Positions 30,901-40,566 of a stretch of DNA of 40,566 nucleotides are shown here, piece after piece. The stretch is from Priapulus caudatus (Eukaryota > Priapulida > Priapulimorpha > Priapulimorphida > Priapulidae). The first letter of the stretch is position 1. Every line of letters begins with the position of its first letter. The stretch spans positions 134,206-174,771 of the forward strand of contig NW_014577626.1 of assembly GCF_000485595.1 (NCBI RefSeq), read 5' to 3'. The translations under genes and the position numbers were made by a program. The notes under the pieces are model-generated. The model saw only the letters and a list, made by a program, of their open reading frames with translations, had not been told where the DNA came from and ran no database searches.

Positions 30901-31921
30901 GTATGTTGGCCAGTAAAACCACGTGCAGCGTTTGCGGCTGTTTCTCTTATTATACGCACTCCAGCTCTTTCCTGGGGACTTCCTGACCAACGCCTGTAGG
31001 GCTGCTTTTTGTTAAGTCATTCGTAATAACAATACTAATATTAATATTATTAATTTTCTAACATAATTATGTAAAACGTACCGTCTCTGACTATAAGCTT
31101 GCTATTCCCGTACTGCTCGAATTCGAAAATGCCGCGAATGCTGCACGGGACTGCGACTGGGTTGGCGTTGACGAGTATGCTGTATCGCCAATGAGCGTCG
31201 TTGTCGAATGCTGACCATGCGCAGACTGCCCGGAAGTCGCTATTCGGGAAAAGGCGGCCCTGTCTAAACTGAATCACGTTGTGATGGCGTTCTAAGATGT
31301 CGAAGCACATGTAGTCGAGTTGGCTGAAAGAGATACGGAAACAACTGCGGCGCGTTGATAAGGTTAAATCATTTAGACTAACTCTATTTTTGTAACAGTT
31401 ATTTATATTAAAATGAATACGAGGATGAACGTGGGGGGCAATTTCCAGTACCCCAGTCTCAAAATATGCAATTACATACTTCCCAGTTAAATAAAATAGC
31501 AAATCCTTATTTTTAAGCCTTAAATATCTCAATTTAAAAAGAACCATCTGGTATTTCCTGGCTTGCAGGTATCTGAGCCAAATAAACTCGCGCCAAACCC
31601 GCATTCCGAAAAGAACCGTTTCCCCTTATTTATATATCTACGCAATATTGCAGCCAAAATGTTGACGCACCAGCCACCGATTCCGAGTTTCGCGATGAGA
31701 AAGCGAGTGTCTCTCGACTCCTGACAGACGTAGTAGAGATCTTCGGGAGCGCTCTGGTCCGGTTGACTGATCTCGTGTATGTGCGTTCTGTTGATAATGA
31801 CGGTCGAGTCGTAGTTGGCCGTGTTGTACCACGTTCCCGCCAACGTCGCCGGGAAGGAGCATTTCGGAATCACCGTCTCGGATTTAACTGTGGGGATGTA
31901 AACACCGAACATTGACTCCGA
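27945..31921 (-). CDS. Secreted or membrane-anchored Cys-containing protein, six exons (N-terminus not found)
   Basis: Exons are 31921-31671, 31323-31082, 30303-30151, 29495-29389, 29109-28974 and 28105-27945. All introns are GT/AG, and the phases (2, 1, 1, 0, 1) match at every junction; no single long frame reveals this gene. About 349 residues are seen. Exon 1 has PKCSFPATLAGTWYNTANYD and INRTHIHE. Exon 2 has QLDYMCFDILERHHNVIQF, VCAWSAFDNDAHWRYSILV and PCSIRGIFEFEQYG. Exon 3 has DPEINCTSWHTELRICP. Exon 4 has DYKWRCLAYWNEDT and SKYRCW. Exon 6 has DNCPVHYYDGTNPRKD and a hydrophobic end, NAWALILLLIISYALVSDTN, fitting a GPI signal or tail anchor. The CxFPxxLxGTW start and the YxCxxYW-type module recall invertebrate DUF7042/7043/7044/7045 surface proteins; this is from memory and needs a profile search. 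The signal-peptide exon should lie beyond 31930. A palindromic MITE sits in intron 2. The stop is at 27945-27947. Confidence 0.8.
30412..30808. mobile_element. Near-perfect palindromic MITE in an intron of the spacer gene
   Basis: Arms of about 195 bases meet around an 8-base loop (AACATGAA, 30605-30612). The ends are CAGGCACTTGGAACGTCTC and GAGACGTTTCAAGTGCCTG. TGCGTGTGTGCG stands on both sides (12 bases, within a GT-rich microsatellite, so the true duplication may be the usual 8). Arms differ at only a few positions, so the element is young. Relics of its end occur at about 14345, 24590 and 26020. Confidence 0.85.
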
Positions 31922-32678
31922 CTGTAGTAGACATAGCACATGTATATGCATGAATATGTCTACGATGTAATATAGTTTACGTATAGTCGAGGTAGCGTCT
32001 CTTTCTATGGGTTTACAACTATGCTAGTAACAATCTTCTGCAGACCGTGGTAGCAGGCAGGTAGGATTATTATGCAAAGTTATGCATAGATTGCAAGCAA
32101 TTCGCTTGTATAGATTCGCTTTTATTGGAAAGCGATGGTCACATTGAATGCACAGATAAGAACACAGAGGGGGGAAAGAAAGAGAGAGGGAGAGAGAGTG
32201 GCTACATTAAATGCACAGACGGGAACACAGACAGGAGCGAGCTAGCGAGAGAGAGAAAGAGTGAGAGCTATCTAGAGAGCTAGAGAGAGAGAGAGAGAGG
32301 TGGGGGGGGGAACTATCTGGAACAAACTTGTAACTTCGACAGAAAATATGAATGGGTGGGAAATGGAATCTACGCGAGGGAGATAGAGGGTGAAGCAGCT
32401 TGACATGAATAATTAATCTATTATTATTCACAATAAATAATAAAAAATAATAAATATTAACTATAAATCGTCACATATATATTTGCATATAACTATCTTC
32501 GCACCATGCGTAAGCTTCAGCTGTTCGTATCCCAGCTTCGCATTTTTTAGTTCAGAGCATGAGGCTGTTCTAGACTTGGTCATCAAGAGCACCTGATCTG
32601 TTCGGTCAACCTGAGAAACATGGAAATTAGCGTTAATATTGCGATTATAACAGCATAACAGCGTGATATGATCAGGCT
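31922..32678. other. Upstream flank of the spacer gene with a GA-rich tract
   Basis: 32168-32310 is an irregular AGAGAG/GGGAGA purine tract on the plus strand. ATGCATATACATGTG just before exon 31921 could encode a short leader (MHIHVLCLLQ) if no intron exists there, but it is a poor signal peptide. Confidence 0.5.
32494..32610 (-). CDS. Possible further upstream exon of the spacer gene
   Basis: After CATGTTTCTCAG the minus frame reads VDRTDQVLLMTKSRTASC, then SELKNAKLGYEQLKLTHGAK, 39 codons, phase 0 at both ends, which would fit the phase-0 start of the exon at 31921. The donor (GATA/GTTATA) is weak, and an open stretch this long is not rare, so this is a suggestion only. Confidence 0.25.
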
Positions 32679-32709
32679 CAGGAGTGTCATAATATAGATA
32701 ACACTCCTG
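32679..32709. repeat. 31-bp palindrome with CAGGAGTGT ends
   Basis: CAGGAGTGT and ACACTCCTG enclose 13 AT-rich bases. The end sequence is a close relative of the CAGGAGTAG terminus of the hAT-like family. CAGGAGTGTATC also occurs twice at about 37373-37415. Confidence 0.6.
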
Positions 32710-32745
32710 ATATTATGTATATTCTTGTTATGTACATGACAATGC

Positions 32746-32773
<28 letters not shown>
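32746..32773. repeat. (TA)n microsatellite
   Basis: About 14 uninterrupted TA units. Confidence 0.9.
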
Positions 32774-32776
<3 letters not shown>

Positions 32777-32859
32777 AGTATATATGTTATAAGTAAAAAC
32801 ACACGGAGACACCCGTGTAGATATGAAAATACATATATCAAAATTCGACAAGCAGACAT

Positions 32860-33516
32860 TTGCCTATCATCGTGCGAAATCGTTTCCTCGTAGACACCCG
32901 CAATCCGGAGATACAGCCTAAAACGTACGACACGATTCTCCATTCTTTGGCCATCAAATCCAATCCATTGGCGCGCCTATAATTCAGACAAAAGGCAGCA
33001 ACACTGCGCGCAGTCGCTGTGTTTGCTCTCTCGGAATGCGGAATGTGGCGTTGTGGCTCGTGGGGAGATCGACGCAACACTCGACGAGCTAATCATGCGT
33101 TGGCGTGGCGTGGGCGTGAAGGCATGCCAGCTATGTACAGAGTGGCCTGTGTAGCTGTGTAACCGGGTCAAAGGTATATCTCGCCGAGTGTTGATGCTAA
33201 TCTCCCAGCGAGCACAAGCCTCGCTGAGTTAGCAATAGCGCGTTAGGTAGCTGCCTTTTGTTTGAATTATAGGCGCGCAATGGCGTTGGATTGATGCGCA
33301 AAGAATGGAGAATCGTGTCGTACGTTTTAGGCTGTATCTCCGGATTGCGGGTGTCTACGAGGAAACGATTTCGCACGATGATAGCGAATGTACTGTGTCC
33401 GATTTGAGCTCAAGTTGGATGAGTTACGCGTAGTAAATCGTAGGTATTATAAGGCTAGTAAATGACGAATTTCCCTTGTTTATTGATGTCACACTCCTCC
33501 CTATTATCTACTCCTG
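32860..33516. mobile_element. hAT-like element related to 21203-24924, left end missing
   Basis: 32888-32941 and 33306-33359 are inverted copies (ACACCCGCAATCCGGAGATA and its inverse). The right end runs on through TTGATGTCACACTCCTCCC to ATTATCTACTCCTG at 33516, as in the long element, but the left counterpart of the last 120 bases is absent and the sequence turns into A/T-rich DNA. The spacer 33010-33250 resembles 22270-22460 in the long element, inverted. No flanking duplication can be judged. Confidence 0.7.
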
Positions 33517-33670
33517 ATGGATATAATGAGCCCAATGGATATAACGTGTAGGGAAAAAAAATTCACGCCCCGGCCAGGGAGGTACGTGCGGCCGCTCTGA
33601 ATAAATATGTAATGGTAACAATGGGTGTCGCGGTCTGCTTTTTCAGCGACCTTTGAATCGTTTGACGTGA

Positions 33671-34590
33671 GAGAACGTGGTGCGATAGCGCCCTGGCTCA
33701 AAGGATGTTAGGAATATTAAACAACTAGAATTTTTCAGTTTCGCTATCAGGCAACTAGGCAAGAGAATAACTTGTCCGACAAGACTCACTTGTCCCCGCT
33801 ATCGGACAGCTGTTAGTCTCGAGGCTGTCAACTGACACTGAGTGCATAATAATTTTTTTTTTATAATATTGGCATAGTTTACCTGGTATTAACAAAGTTT
33901 TGCCTTTGTCCGTAGATGGCTACATTTGTGGGAATTCGGCTGTTCTACTTTCTGACATCACGCCACTGCTAAAATTATCAGCTCTATTTATCGTCATATA
34001 TCAGGAGTAGATAATAGAAGATCTTCTATTATCTACTCCTGATTATATCTACAATATGGCTGGATTTAACAAATATGGATAAGCCTATGTTGTGTCCGAC
34101 AAGACGGCTACACACTGATCGGTGGCGTGGGCTTGATGTCACCGCGGGCGAGATATACAGGCGTCGGAAAATCGGCCTCTCCCCTCTTATGAATATAAGA
34201 TATTATATGCGTATGTGCATGCGTGGGGTTTGGATGACATACACTAGCTAATATGTATCTTATTAAATTCCAGGTCCACGAGAAGAAGGGCTTTAAATGT
34301 AGGAAGCTTACGAAAATATGCCACAAAAAAGTGTCAAAGTTGCGAAGCCACTTGCTTGGAAGGACCGTACGTAGGATGGTTTAATATATTCACCTGAAAT
34401 ATATTAATAATGCATGCCAGGGTTCGAAATTAACGCTCGCACACTCGCAAAATGCGAGTGGATTCCGAAAATTGCGAGTAGAAAATATAAGCACTTGCAT
34501 TTTGTGCGAGTGACATATAATCTGTTGTGATGACTATCAAAATCCAACATCCCATATCCAGGCATTTTAAAAGTAACAACTTGTCAACAT
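33671..34590 (-). repeat. Inverted duplication, inner block, right arm
   Basis: Counterpart of 27026-27941. Sequence left of 33671 is not shared. The arm is continuous here with the middle block, whereas the left arm is split by 6 kb of transposon DNA. Confidence 0.88.
34002..34041. repeat. 40-bp perfect palindrome, right-arm copy
   Basis: Identical to 27563-27602. Here the flanks read ATATAT and ATTATAT, slightly eroded relative to the left arm. Confidence 0.85.
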
Positions 34591-34918
34591 AAGTCAAAAC
34601 AGAACTAGACCAAACTAATTTTTGCAAAATTATAAACACGTACTGTCTACAAACTGAGTAAGGGATTAATAAACCTGTGCGATCGGCGCTACAAGAGTAT
34701 TCTATCTTCACGCTTGTAGCCTGGCTTAATAAAGTTGTCTCAACATTATATAACATTTATAAAGTAACTAAAAAGATAACATTTTAATTAGTGTTTACAT
34801 ATTATACACTACAAAAATAATTATATTAAAAATGCGAGTGTTTTGGATTTTGCGAGTTGAAATTTGACCGGCGCTCGCAAAAAATTGTGAGTGGTTTCAA
34901 AAGTTAAATTCTACCCTG
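34418..34918. mobile_element. MITE with CAGGG ends, right-arm copy
   Basis: CAGGGTTCGAAATTAACGCT to AAGTTAAATTCTACCCTG. Inverted counterpart of 20510-21040, with small length differences. Confidence 0.75.
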
Positions 34919-35113
34919 CATTATGCATATAATTTGACTACATGTCCAGTTTGGCTAACATTCCATTTTTTTAGATTCTGACTTAGTAAAAATCATATTA
35001 TATTACAATGTATTTATAATAAGTAACTAACTTCTATCTGCATCCTTCCATTCGTCTATATAGTGCTTTTTTAGTTTTGCTTCATTTTTCGTTATATTTT
35101 TTCTTCATTTTAG

Positions 35114-35300
35114 ACACCGAGATCACCCCACCTGCCATCGAACGAGTGGCTTATTTAGATGGAGTAAGGAAGGCAAGCATGTGAAGTCAAGCCACCTTGG
35201 AAAGGTTGTAAAAAATTCACATGATGGTGTCAACTATTATTTTTGTGGACTCAGCCCAGCCTACACTTCAGATCCAGCTGTGTGTACACATACACAGTGA
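35114..35300 (+). pseudogene. Broken copy of the 20125-20310 exon
   Basis: Same acceptor (CATTTTAG) and same words, but one C is lost in a C-run near the start, an A is gained in GGCAAGCATG and another in GGAAAGG, so the frame is destroyed. The open frame that starts at 35221 is the same DNA read out of phase. Confidence 0.7.
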
Positions 35301-36174
35301 TCTATCTACCAAGGTGGAAGTGCTTGGTATATTCTGCACCACACCTTCACATCATTCATTTGATAAAATTTGGGTTGTTCAATATCTAAAAAAAGCTGGA
35401 AAGCCTTCCTCTGTGTCCTGGATTACCAACCCTGATCTTCAAAATTTTGCTAAGCTCCAACCATGGGAAACAATTAAGATATTATCGGCATGTGACATAC
35501 ACATCACGCATGCAGCATGGATCCACTATCCGCTCAGTATCCTGCTCCATGACTCCTCAGGTCCTCGTCAGGAGTGCTGCAAAACTGGTATAGGCCTACT
35601 AATACAACGAAATGTTGCGAGAAGCCCTAAACATCAAGTTTACTGAGTTTTAGGTCTGTTTTCTATTGCTGGGTTGCAAACGAAAGGCTCACTTGCGCAA
35701 TCTGTAGAACACTTCAAGCAATGTATAATGCACATTTTCCTGGTCTGATTGAAATTATGACGTTAGTTTCTCTGGTTGGGCTGTTGTTTCATGTTTTGTT
35801 TTAAAAATGGCCTGAAATATACGCAGTGCAGCCAAGAAGCGTTCTGAGGATACCCCATTGTCTTATAATTGTTTGTGTCTACATAAACAGTTTCTGCTGG
35901 AATGCTTGCATAACCTCTCTCATAGCTGATGTAAAAATACCTGTTTAGTTATGCAAGCATCAAAAAATGACGAAGAGGAATGCGAAGAGCTATAAAACAA
36001 GAATGTATATATGTATAGAGAAAATGGTTATGTTAAAACGTATTGGAATACATCGGAAAACTGTATATTAAAATATAGTATATTATAGTATTTATAGTTT
36101 GTACATACTGCACATGTTTAACCTCTAGTAAGCTTAATTTTGGATTGTTCTTACACTAAGTTTAATAATGAGAC

Positions 36175-36281
36175 TTAACTGTTTTCATTATTTAAGCTCT
36201 CAATGTGAGCCCGCATGTCTTGAGGAAGTCCCTGTCTTTCATCATTTCGTGTAGCATATCGCCAACAAGAGAATAACTCCG
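36175..36281 (-). pseudogene. Broken copy of the 19133-19243 exon
   Basis: The reverse complement keeps GGCGATATGCTACACGAAAT and the stop. The middle reads GAAAGACAGGGACTTCC instead of GAAAGCCAAGGGAGGACTTCC, which changes length and frame. Confidence 0.7.
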
Positions 36282-37740
36282 CTGAATTAAGTTTGTAAAA
36301 TCTGTACATATGTAGAAGTAAAATGGCTTGTGGAACCATATGCTGTTCTATCTGAAATTATGATTCTCAGCACTAGTCAGGTCGTGTAAATTTGCACAAA
36401 TGTTATTTGTATATTTATGATCAATGACTTTTCTCATGATACGAAATAAAAATGTGCTGTTACATATTTTTTAAGAGATAAGTGTTTCCACGTGCAGTCT
36501 GGCATGCTCAATTGTCGTAAATAGATTGTATGTCATAAATATATGCAGTCGCTTCCAATCAGGTGGGTCATCATCGATACACGTAACATACCGCAGACAA
36601 CATCACCCGAACATGTAGCATTTAGCAAACGTGTTTTCCTGCATTCAGTCCCCTCACCATGGTGTCCACGGTGTAAATGACCTGCAACTGTTATCGTACG
36701 AGGGACCAAACAAGTTTAAATTTATACGCAGTGGCATTTCAACTACTTTAGCTAGGTATTACGGATTTTGTCCTGCAAAATAATATATCTTGGTGATGGT
36801 TTTGGCGCAGACATGCACTTCTTTCTCCTTCAGCCTCAGGTTGTTAAAGACTCAGTATCCAGTCCATTCGATATGAGTATCATTTTTATTAGCTCACCTT
36901 GACATCGTCAAGCTGAGCTATTGCCATGGGTCGTCGTCCGTCCGTCTGTCCGTCAACATTGGCTACGGTCAATGATAACTCAGGAACTGTTTGACCCACA
37001 TGTTTGAAATTGGGTATAGTTGTTACTGCATCTGCCATATTAACGTCCTATTTTGGAGCACGCCAGTCTACGTACTTTCGAGCCACGCAATTTTTTGGCA
37101 AAATGGGAATCCATTAGTCAGTTCAGGTTCAACGGATTTGCTCATTTTTGGTATGTGAATGAATAAGGGCTAGGGATTTTGATATTTAAAAAAAAATTAT
37201 GCAAATAGGTAGGATTTGGCAATTATATAGCATTATATAGACACGCAGATAACAAACAGTCTGTGGCGTCACACTCGTCTCTGGTTCGTTTTACAAGATT
37301 TCATTGACAATATCTTTAATGCAAAATATCCTAGCTATGAACATATTATGATTTATACTATTATTATATTATCAGGAGTGTATCATTATATTGTGTATCA
37401 GGAGTGTATCAAATATATTGAACACCTGATTTATTATTTTTATGATATAATGATTTATGCTAAGAAACATAAAGCGGTTATAGCGCCATCTACGGTCACA
37501 ATTATGATTCATTTTGGTTTATACATATTTATAATTTATATATATTATTTATTATTTTCACATAAAAAATTACACATATAATATCAAGAGTATAGAATGG
37601 AGTTCTCCATATATACTCTTCGTTTCTAAATGTACGTGCGATGTTGCCTCAATTAAAACTGACTGCTTCTCACTCACTCATTTGTGTCATTTTTTTGTGG
37701 TGAGCTACAGTGTCATTGACACTTTCATTGCTTACCATAT

Positions 37741-38164
37741 TGATATTGTAATTGTGTTTTATATTGACATGGACATCGTGAAAGATAAAATGTATATGTC
37801 AAAATTGAGTAAATACTGTCTATACACGGATAATAATAGTAATACATGCAGTACAGCTAACACAACATGCAGGTTGAGGCAGTACAGAATATATAATCGT
37901 GGCATGTAATTGTTGACTCTGTAACTGTAATTGTGAACGGATCTGTATTTCTTCTAATACATTGAAATCAATGTTACAGGATGCCATTTCAGTGTTGATG
38001 ATAATAATAGAATCGATAGAAAACCATAATATAATAATGAAGGTATGTTTATGTTTTGCTTTTAATGTAGATGAAGACTGTTTTCAGTGGAAAGTCAGCA
38101 ATCCATGTGTGTGTACATATCTATGTTCTCATAAAACATATTTAATTTCACTTTTCATGCAGAT
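37741..38164. other. Right-arm segment without left-arm match
   Basis: AT-rich DNA between the middle and outer duplicated blocks. The corresponding place in the left arm is occupied by a LINE fragment, repeats and an assembly gap. No exon recognised. Confidence 0.5.
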
Positions 38165-38263
38165 AGCTTACATTCACGATCGCTTCACAAGTGCTGTCAT
38201 CTATTGGAAGTTTTGTTAAAGAATAGGATGCAGCCATATTGCAACGATCCAAGATATCATCAG

Positions 38264-38528
38264 CAGGGGCGTAGCTACGGGGGGCCTGGGGGGGGGGGGG
38301 GCACGTGCCGCCCCACAAATTTTTTGGTGCCCCCCAGGTGGCCCCCCACTGAAAATCATGCTTGATAAAAAAATTTGAGATGAAAAATAATGCCGTTAGC
38401 AACAGTATAATACAATGAAAGAAGTTCGAACCACATCTCAATAAAATTATATATTGTGCCCCCCCACGAAATGTATGGACCCCCAGTGCCCCCCCCCCCA
38501 CTCCTGGAAAAATCCTAGTACGCCACTG
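38264..38528. mobile_element. hAT-like MITE with C/G-run interior, absent from the left arm
   Basis: The ends are CAGGGGCGTAGCTACGG and TAGTACGCCACTG. TCCATCAG follows the right end (38529-38536), and CATCAG precedes the left end, its first two bases lost. The left arm shows the empty site once (12654-12661, inverse CTGATGGA). The interior has long runs of G at the left and of C in the middle and right parts, which caused the misleading frame at 38148-38564. Confidence 0.8.
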
Positions 38529-39027
38529 TCCATCAGGCGATTCAGTTGAATCAAGGAGCACCAATTTGCGTGATCATTCTGTACAATTGCTAATTGAACT
38601 GAAAGGCTGCAAGTCTGTATATATACAGTAATTGTGTACCAGTGTAGCTAGGGTATACCAACGTTTTATGCACAACTTACCAGATGGTGGACCATATACC
38701 AAAGTTATGAAGATTATCCTCTACAATCAAGTGATAGATATTTCAATCACATCAAGGATGTTATCACATGTCTCACTTACTGCAATTTAACTATCTCAAT
38801 TCGAGGTATGTCTCGGAGAAGGGCAGCCATACACATCTCAACAAATATCAATCAATATATGCAACAATCATTTCATTTGCAAACACACCTTTATTTCGTT
38901 AAACGGGCGCAGAAAAGCGAAACTGTGACGCGATAGCGTACACCGTCCGACAACCCGGTGCGCGGACCGGCCGATGCCGCTCGCCGACGGAGGCGACGTC
39001 GAGGTAGAACGCCCTATGGTGACAGCC

Positions 39028-39957
39028 CTACAGCTTGTTGAAGGCGGCGATGGTCGACCGACTGACGTGGTCCTCTGAATGCGTGATCGTTTCCTCGAGG
39101 AAGTCCGTGCCCCGATCGTTGTCGTCCCCGACGACGCAGCGATCTGCAGCTTCCTGATGCCGTACGCGAGGGCACGAGCTTCGAGGCGCCCCACACGAGA
39201 CGTCCGCCACGACGCCTCGCACGAGACACCTCCATCTCCACCAGGTCCGTCTCGTCCTCCCACGGCTTCACGTCGAGGATGATCATCGACTCTGGCGATC
39301 AAGCGCTAGATGGAAACGAAAACCGAACGTTACGTTGCGTCGGTGCTGCGTCAAATTTTCTACGTACAGTCCCCACACACAACACCTGTGTTCAATGGAC
39401 AGACGATTATGGAACAAACAACCACCTTTTAAAACTTTTTTGGCATTTTCCTCGATTGACAGTTATACAGTGCAAGCTTCTCCCCAAGATATTCAGAAGT
39501 GTGTCGGGGAATCGCAGTTCATACCGATTGGCAAATTGGATGTCAATTACATTGGCAGTAAAGCGGCCCCAACACACAGGTAAAATACGTTTCTGTTGCA
39601 GCGAAATTAAGTTCTGTGGTTATCTAATGTCAGGTATTTTCTAAATCAATTGTGCAGCATATAGCAAGTGAACTTAATTAACTAATTCAGCTATCATGTA
39701 TTTAACATCATGGTGGTCAACGCCAAGTAGCACAGCAGGTAGGTACAACATGGAAATAATAGAAATTTGCTAGACAAAGTATTTCGATTCTCATTTGCAT
39801 ACAGCATGATTAAATCTCTGCGTGGTAATTATCACCTGTTCTTTGCTTCGCTTTGCATTGTAGCATGTACCCTTTCCTCCTGATCCTTAATAGTCTCTCA
39901 ATCTTCTTACTCTCTCGTCATCAGAAGCAAACAAGTCAAACGTCATCATGCTTCATC
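39028..39957 (-). pseudogene. EEF1B2: EEF1B inverted copy, exons 3 and 4 with many frameshifts
   Basis: Exon 3 equivalent 39957-39836 and exon 4 equivalent 39305-39028 keep splice sites and the stop codon (TAG at 39030-39028). They also keep stretches such as [19 protein letters not shown], but single bases are gained or lost every few tens of bases. Exons 1 and 2 would lie beyond the window. Few plain substitutions accompany the indels. This can be a young decaying duplicate, or a true allele carrying uncorrected long-read errors; the indel-dominated pattern favours some contribution of the latter. Confidence 0.8.
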
Positions 39958-40202
39958 CTGCACAGAGGAATATCACAATTACTAGTCACCAGACAAAGCT
40001 ACTTAAATCAATGTCCAACTCTAATGTACAACTAGAATAACGCAGTGTGGGCATAAAAGTGTCCATATAATAGAAGCTAGTAGAATACGGTCATCTACAA
40101 GTGCACTGGATTTACATTGTTAAGATGGTGTGGGTTGTATCATACTACAGGCAATATTGGCGAACTTTTTTGACGGAAATTCGGGGCTCTCATATGTCTA
40201 AT

Positions 40203-40566
40203 TAGGCTGTAAAACGATACACAAGCCTCTCGATATCGAATCCGTTCTCGATATTAGCCTCTCGATTCGGATTCCTATCGCATTCGATTCCGAACAAAAA
40301 TATGAAATGTTATCTAAATTTTTTATATTTCATTGATTTGCAATAAATAAATATTAGAGAAATTGGCCAAAATGAATACGAAATGTGAAATGACTAGAGA
40401 GTCTAAGAGTATATATACACTGCACAGCCTGCTGCGAACCATTGTGAAGTACACACTCAACACATATATAGGCGTAGTGCCGCCAATCTATGGAGGGAAA
40501 AAGGGTATCGAAGTGGAATCGAAAATACGGGAAAAAATATCGAGGATCGAGATTCGAGGAAGAGAA
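40203..40566. mobile_element. hAT-like MITE, right-arm copy of 10588-10976, cut by window end
   Basis: It starts TAGGCTGTAAAACGATAC after CATATGTCTA, the inverse of the left-arm end. The TCGAATCGA-type words have drifted. The other end lies outside the window. Confidence 0.75.

Larger units (their letters stand above)
34418..37740 (-). repeat. Inverted duplication, middle block, right arm
   Basis: Counterpart of 17800-21040. It contains the broken versions of the exons at 20125, 19133 and 18647. It holds one copy of the GACGGAC repeat where the left side has two. Confidence 0.9.
38165..40566 (-). repeat. Inverted duplication, outer block, right arm
   Basis: Counterpart of 10580-12760 and runs to the window end. 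It carries its own MITE at 38264-38528. Confidence 0.9.

Noticed and set aside
35221-35646. 141-codon plus-strand frame
   Set aside because: Out-of-phase reading of a broken exon; the left-arm version shows that the true frame is another one.
38148-38564. 138-codon minus-strand frame rich in Gly/Pro
   Set aside because: Produced by G/C runs of a MITE.
10580-40566. Simple explanation by a single fold-back sequencing read
   Set aside because: Each arm has insertions the other lacks, including a MITE with its empty site, so the arms are not two strands of one molecule. Sequence error in the right arm remains possible on top of this.
1-40566. CRISPR array, rRNA, tRNA, bacterial operons
   Set aside because: No evenly spaced repeats with unique spacers, no rRNA core sequence and no credible A/B-box pair or cloverleaf was seen; the spliced genes show this is animal nuclear DNA.

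Overview
This is animal (metazoan) nuclear DNA. It is AT-rich, has intron-split genes with GT/AG junctions, and carries dense relics of DNA transposons and LINEs plus a short interstitial array of the CCCTAA telomere motif. Nothing suggests bacteria, organelles or a virus, so operons and ribosome binding sites do not apply. The transposon mix (many short hAT-like elements, PIF/Harbinger-like MITEs, a widespread repeat containing GACGGACGGACG) fits a highly heterozygous marine invertebrate. The phylum cannot be settled from this window.

Layout. 1-702 holds nothing recognised. 703-1676 is the reverse-transcriptase part of a decayed LINE. 1678-3427 and 4467-7434 are two tandem minus-strand copies of a CCDC97-like gene, each broken: the left copy lacks its C-terminal exon end, and the right copy has a frame-shifted large exon and a 0.9 kb transposon. 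7655-7940 is a fold-back MITE. 9612-12151 is a complete four-exon plus-strand gene for elongation factor 1-beta (207 aa), with MITEs in introns 1 and 2. 12761-13528 is the C-terminal part of the same kind of LINE, overlapping the first fragment by 95 identical bases. 13529-17310 is mostly repeat, with a fold-back element around a short signal-peptide/RHGD reading frame and one 616-bp minus-strand exon. An assembly gap of 10 N lies at 17311-17320. 17321-21040 holds two direct repeats, isolated exons and an element with CAGGG ends. 21203-24924 is a 3.7 kb hAT-like element with long inverted ends and an 8-bp target duplication. 27945-31921 is a six-exon minus-strand gene for a secreted or membrane-anchored Cys-containing protein; its exons were joined by hand and every splice phase agrees.

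The dominant large-scale feature is a diverged inverted duplication. Blocks 10580-12760, 17800-21040 and 27026-27941 recur on the other strand, in mirrored order, as 38165-40566, 34418-37740 and 33671-34590. They flank a 5.7 kb unique spacer holding the six-exon gene. In each coding exon I compared, the left arm keeps an open frame and the right arm is broken by small indels. Each arm also carries insertions the other lacks, including a right-arm MITE whose empty site is visible in the left arm. The arms are therefore old paralogues, or two haplotypes joined head to head, rather than a simple copy of one molecule. Several junctions (the 95-bp LINE overlap; the gap flank that repeats 85 bases found 4 kb away) also point to assembly trouble.

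Elongation factor 1-beta is a housekeeping translation factor, CCDC97 a poorly understood nuclear protein, and the spacer gene probably an extracellular protein. I see no evidence that they form a functional cluster.
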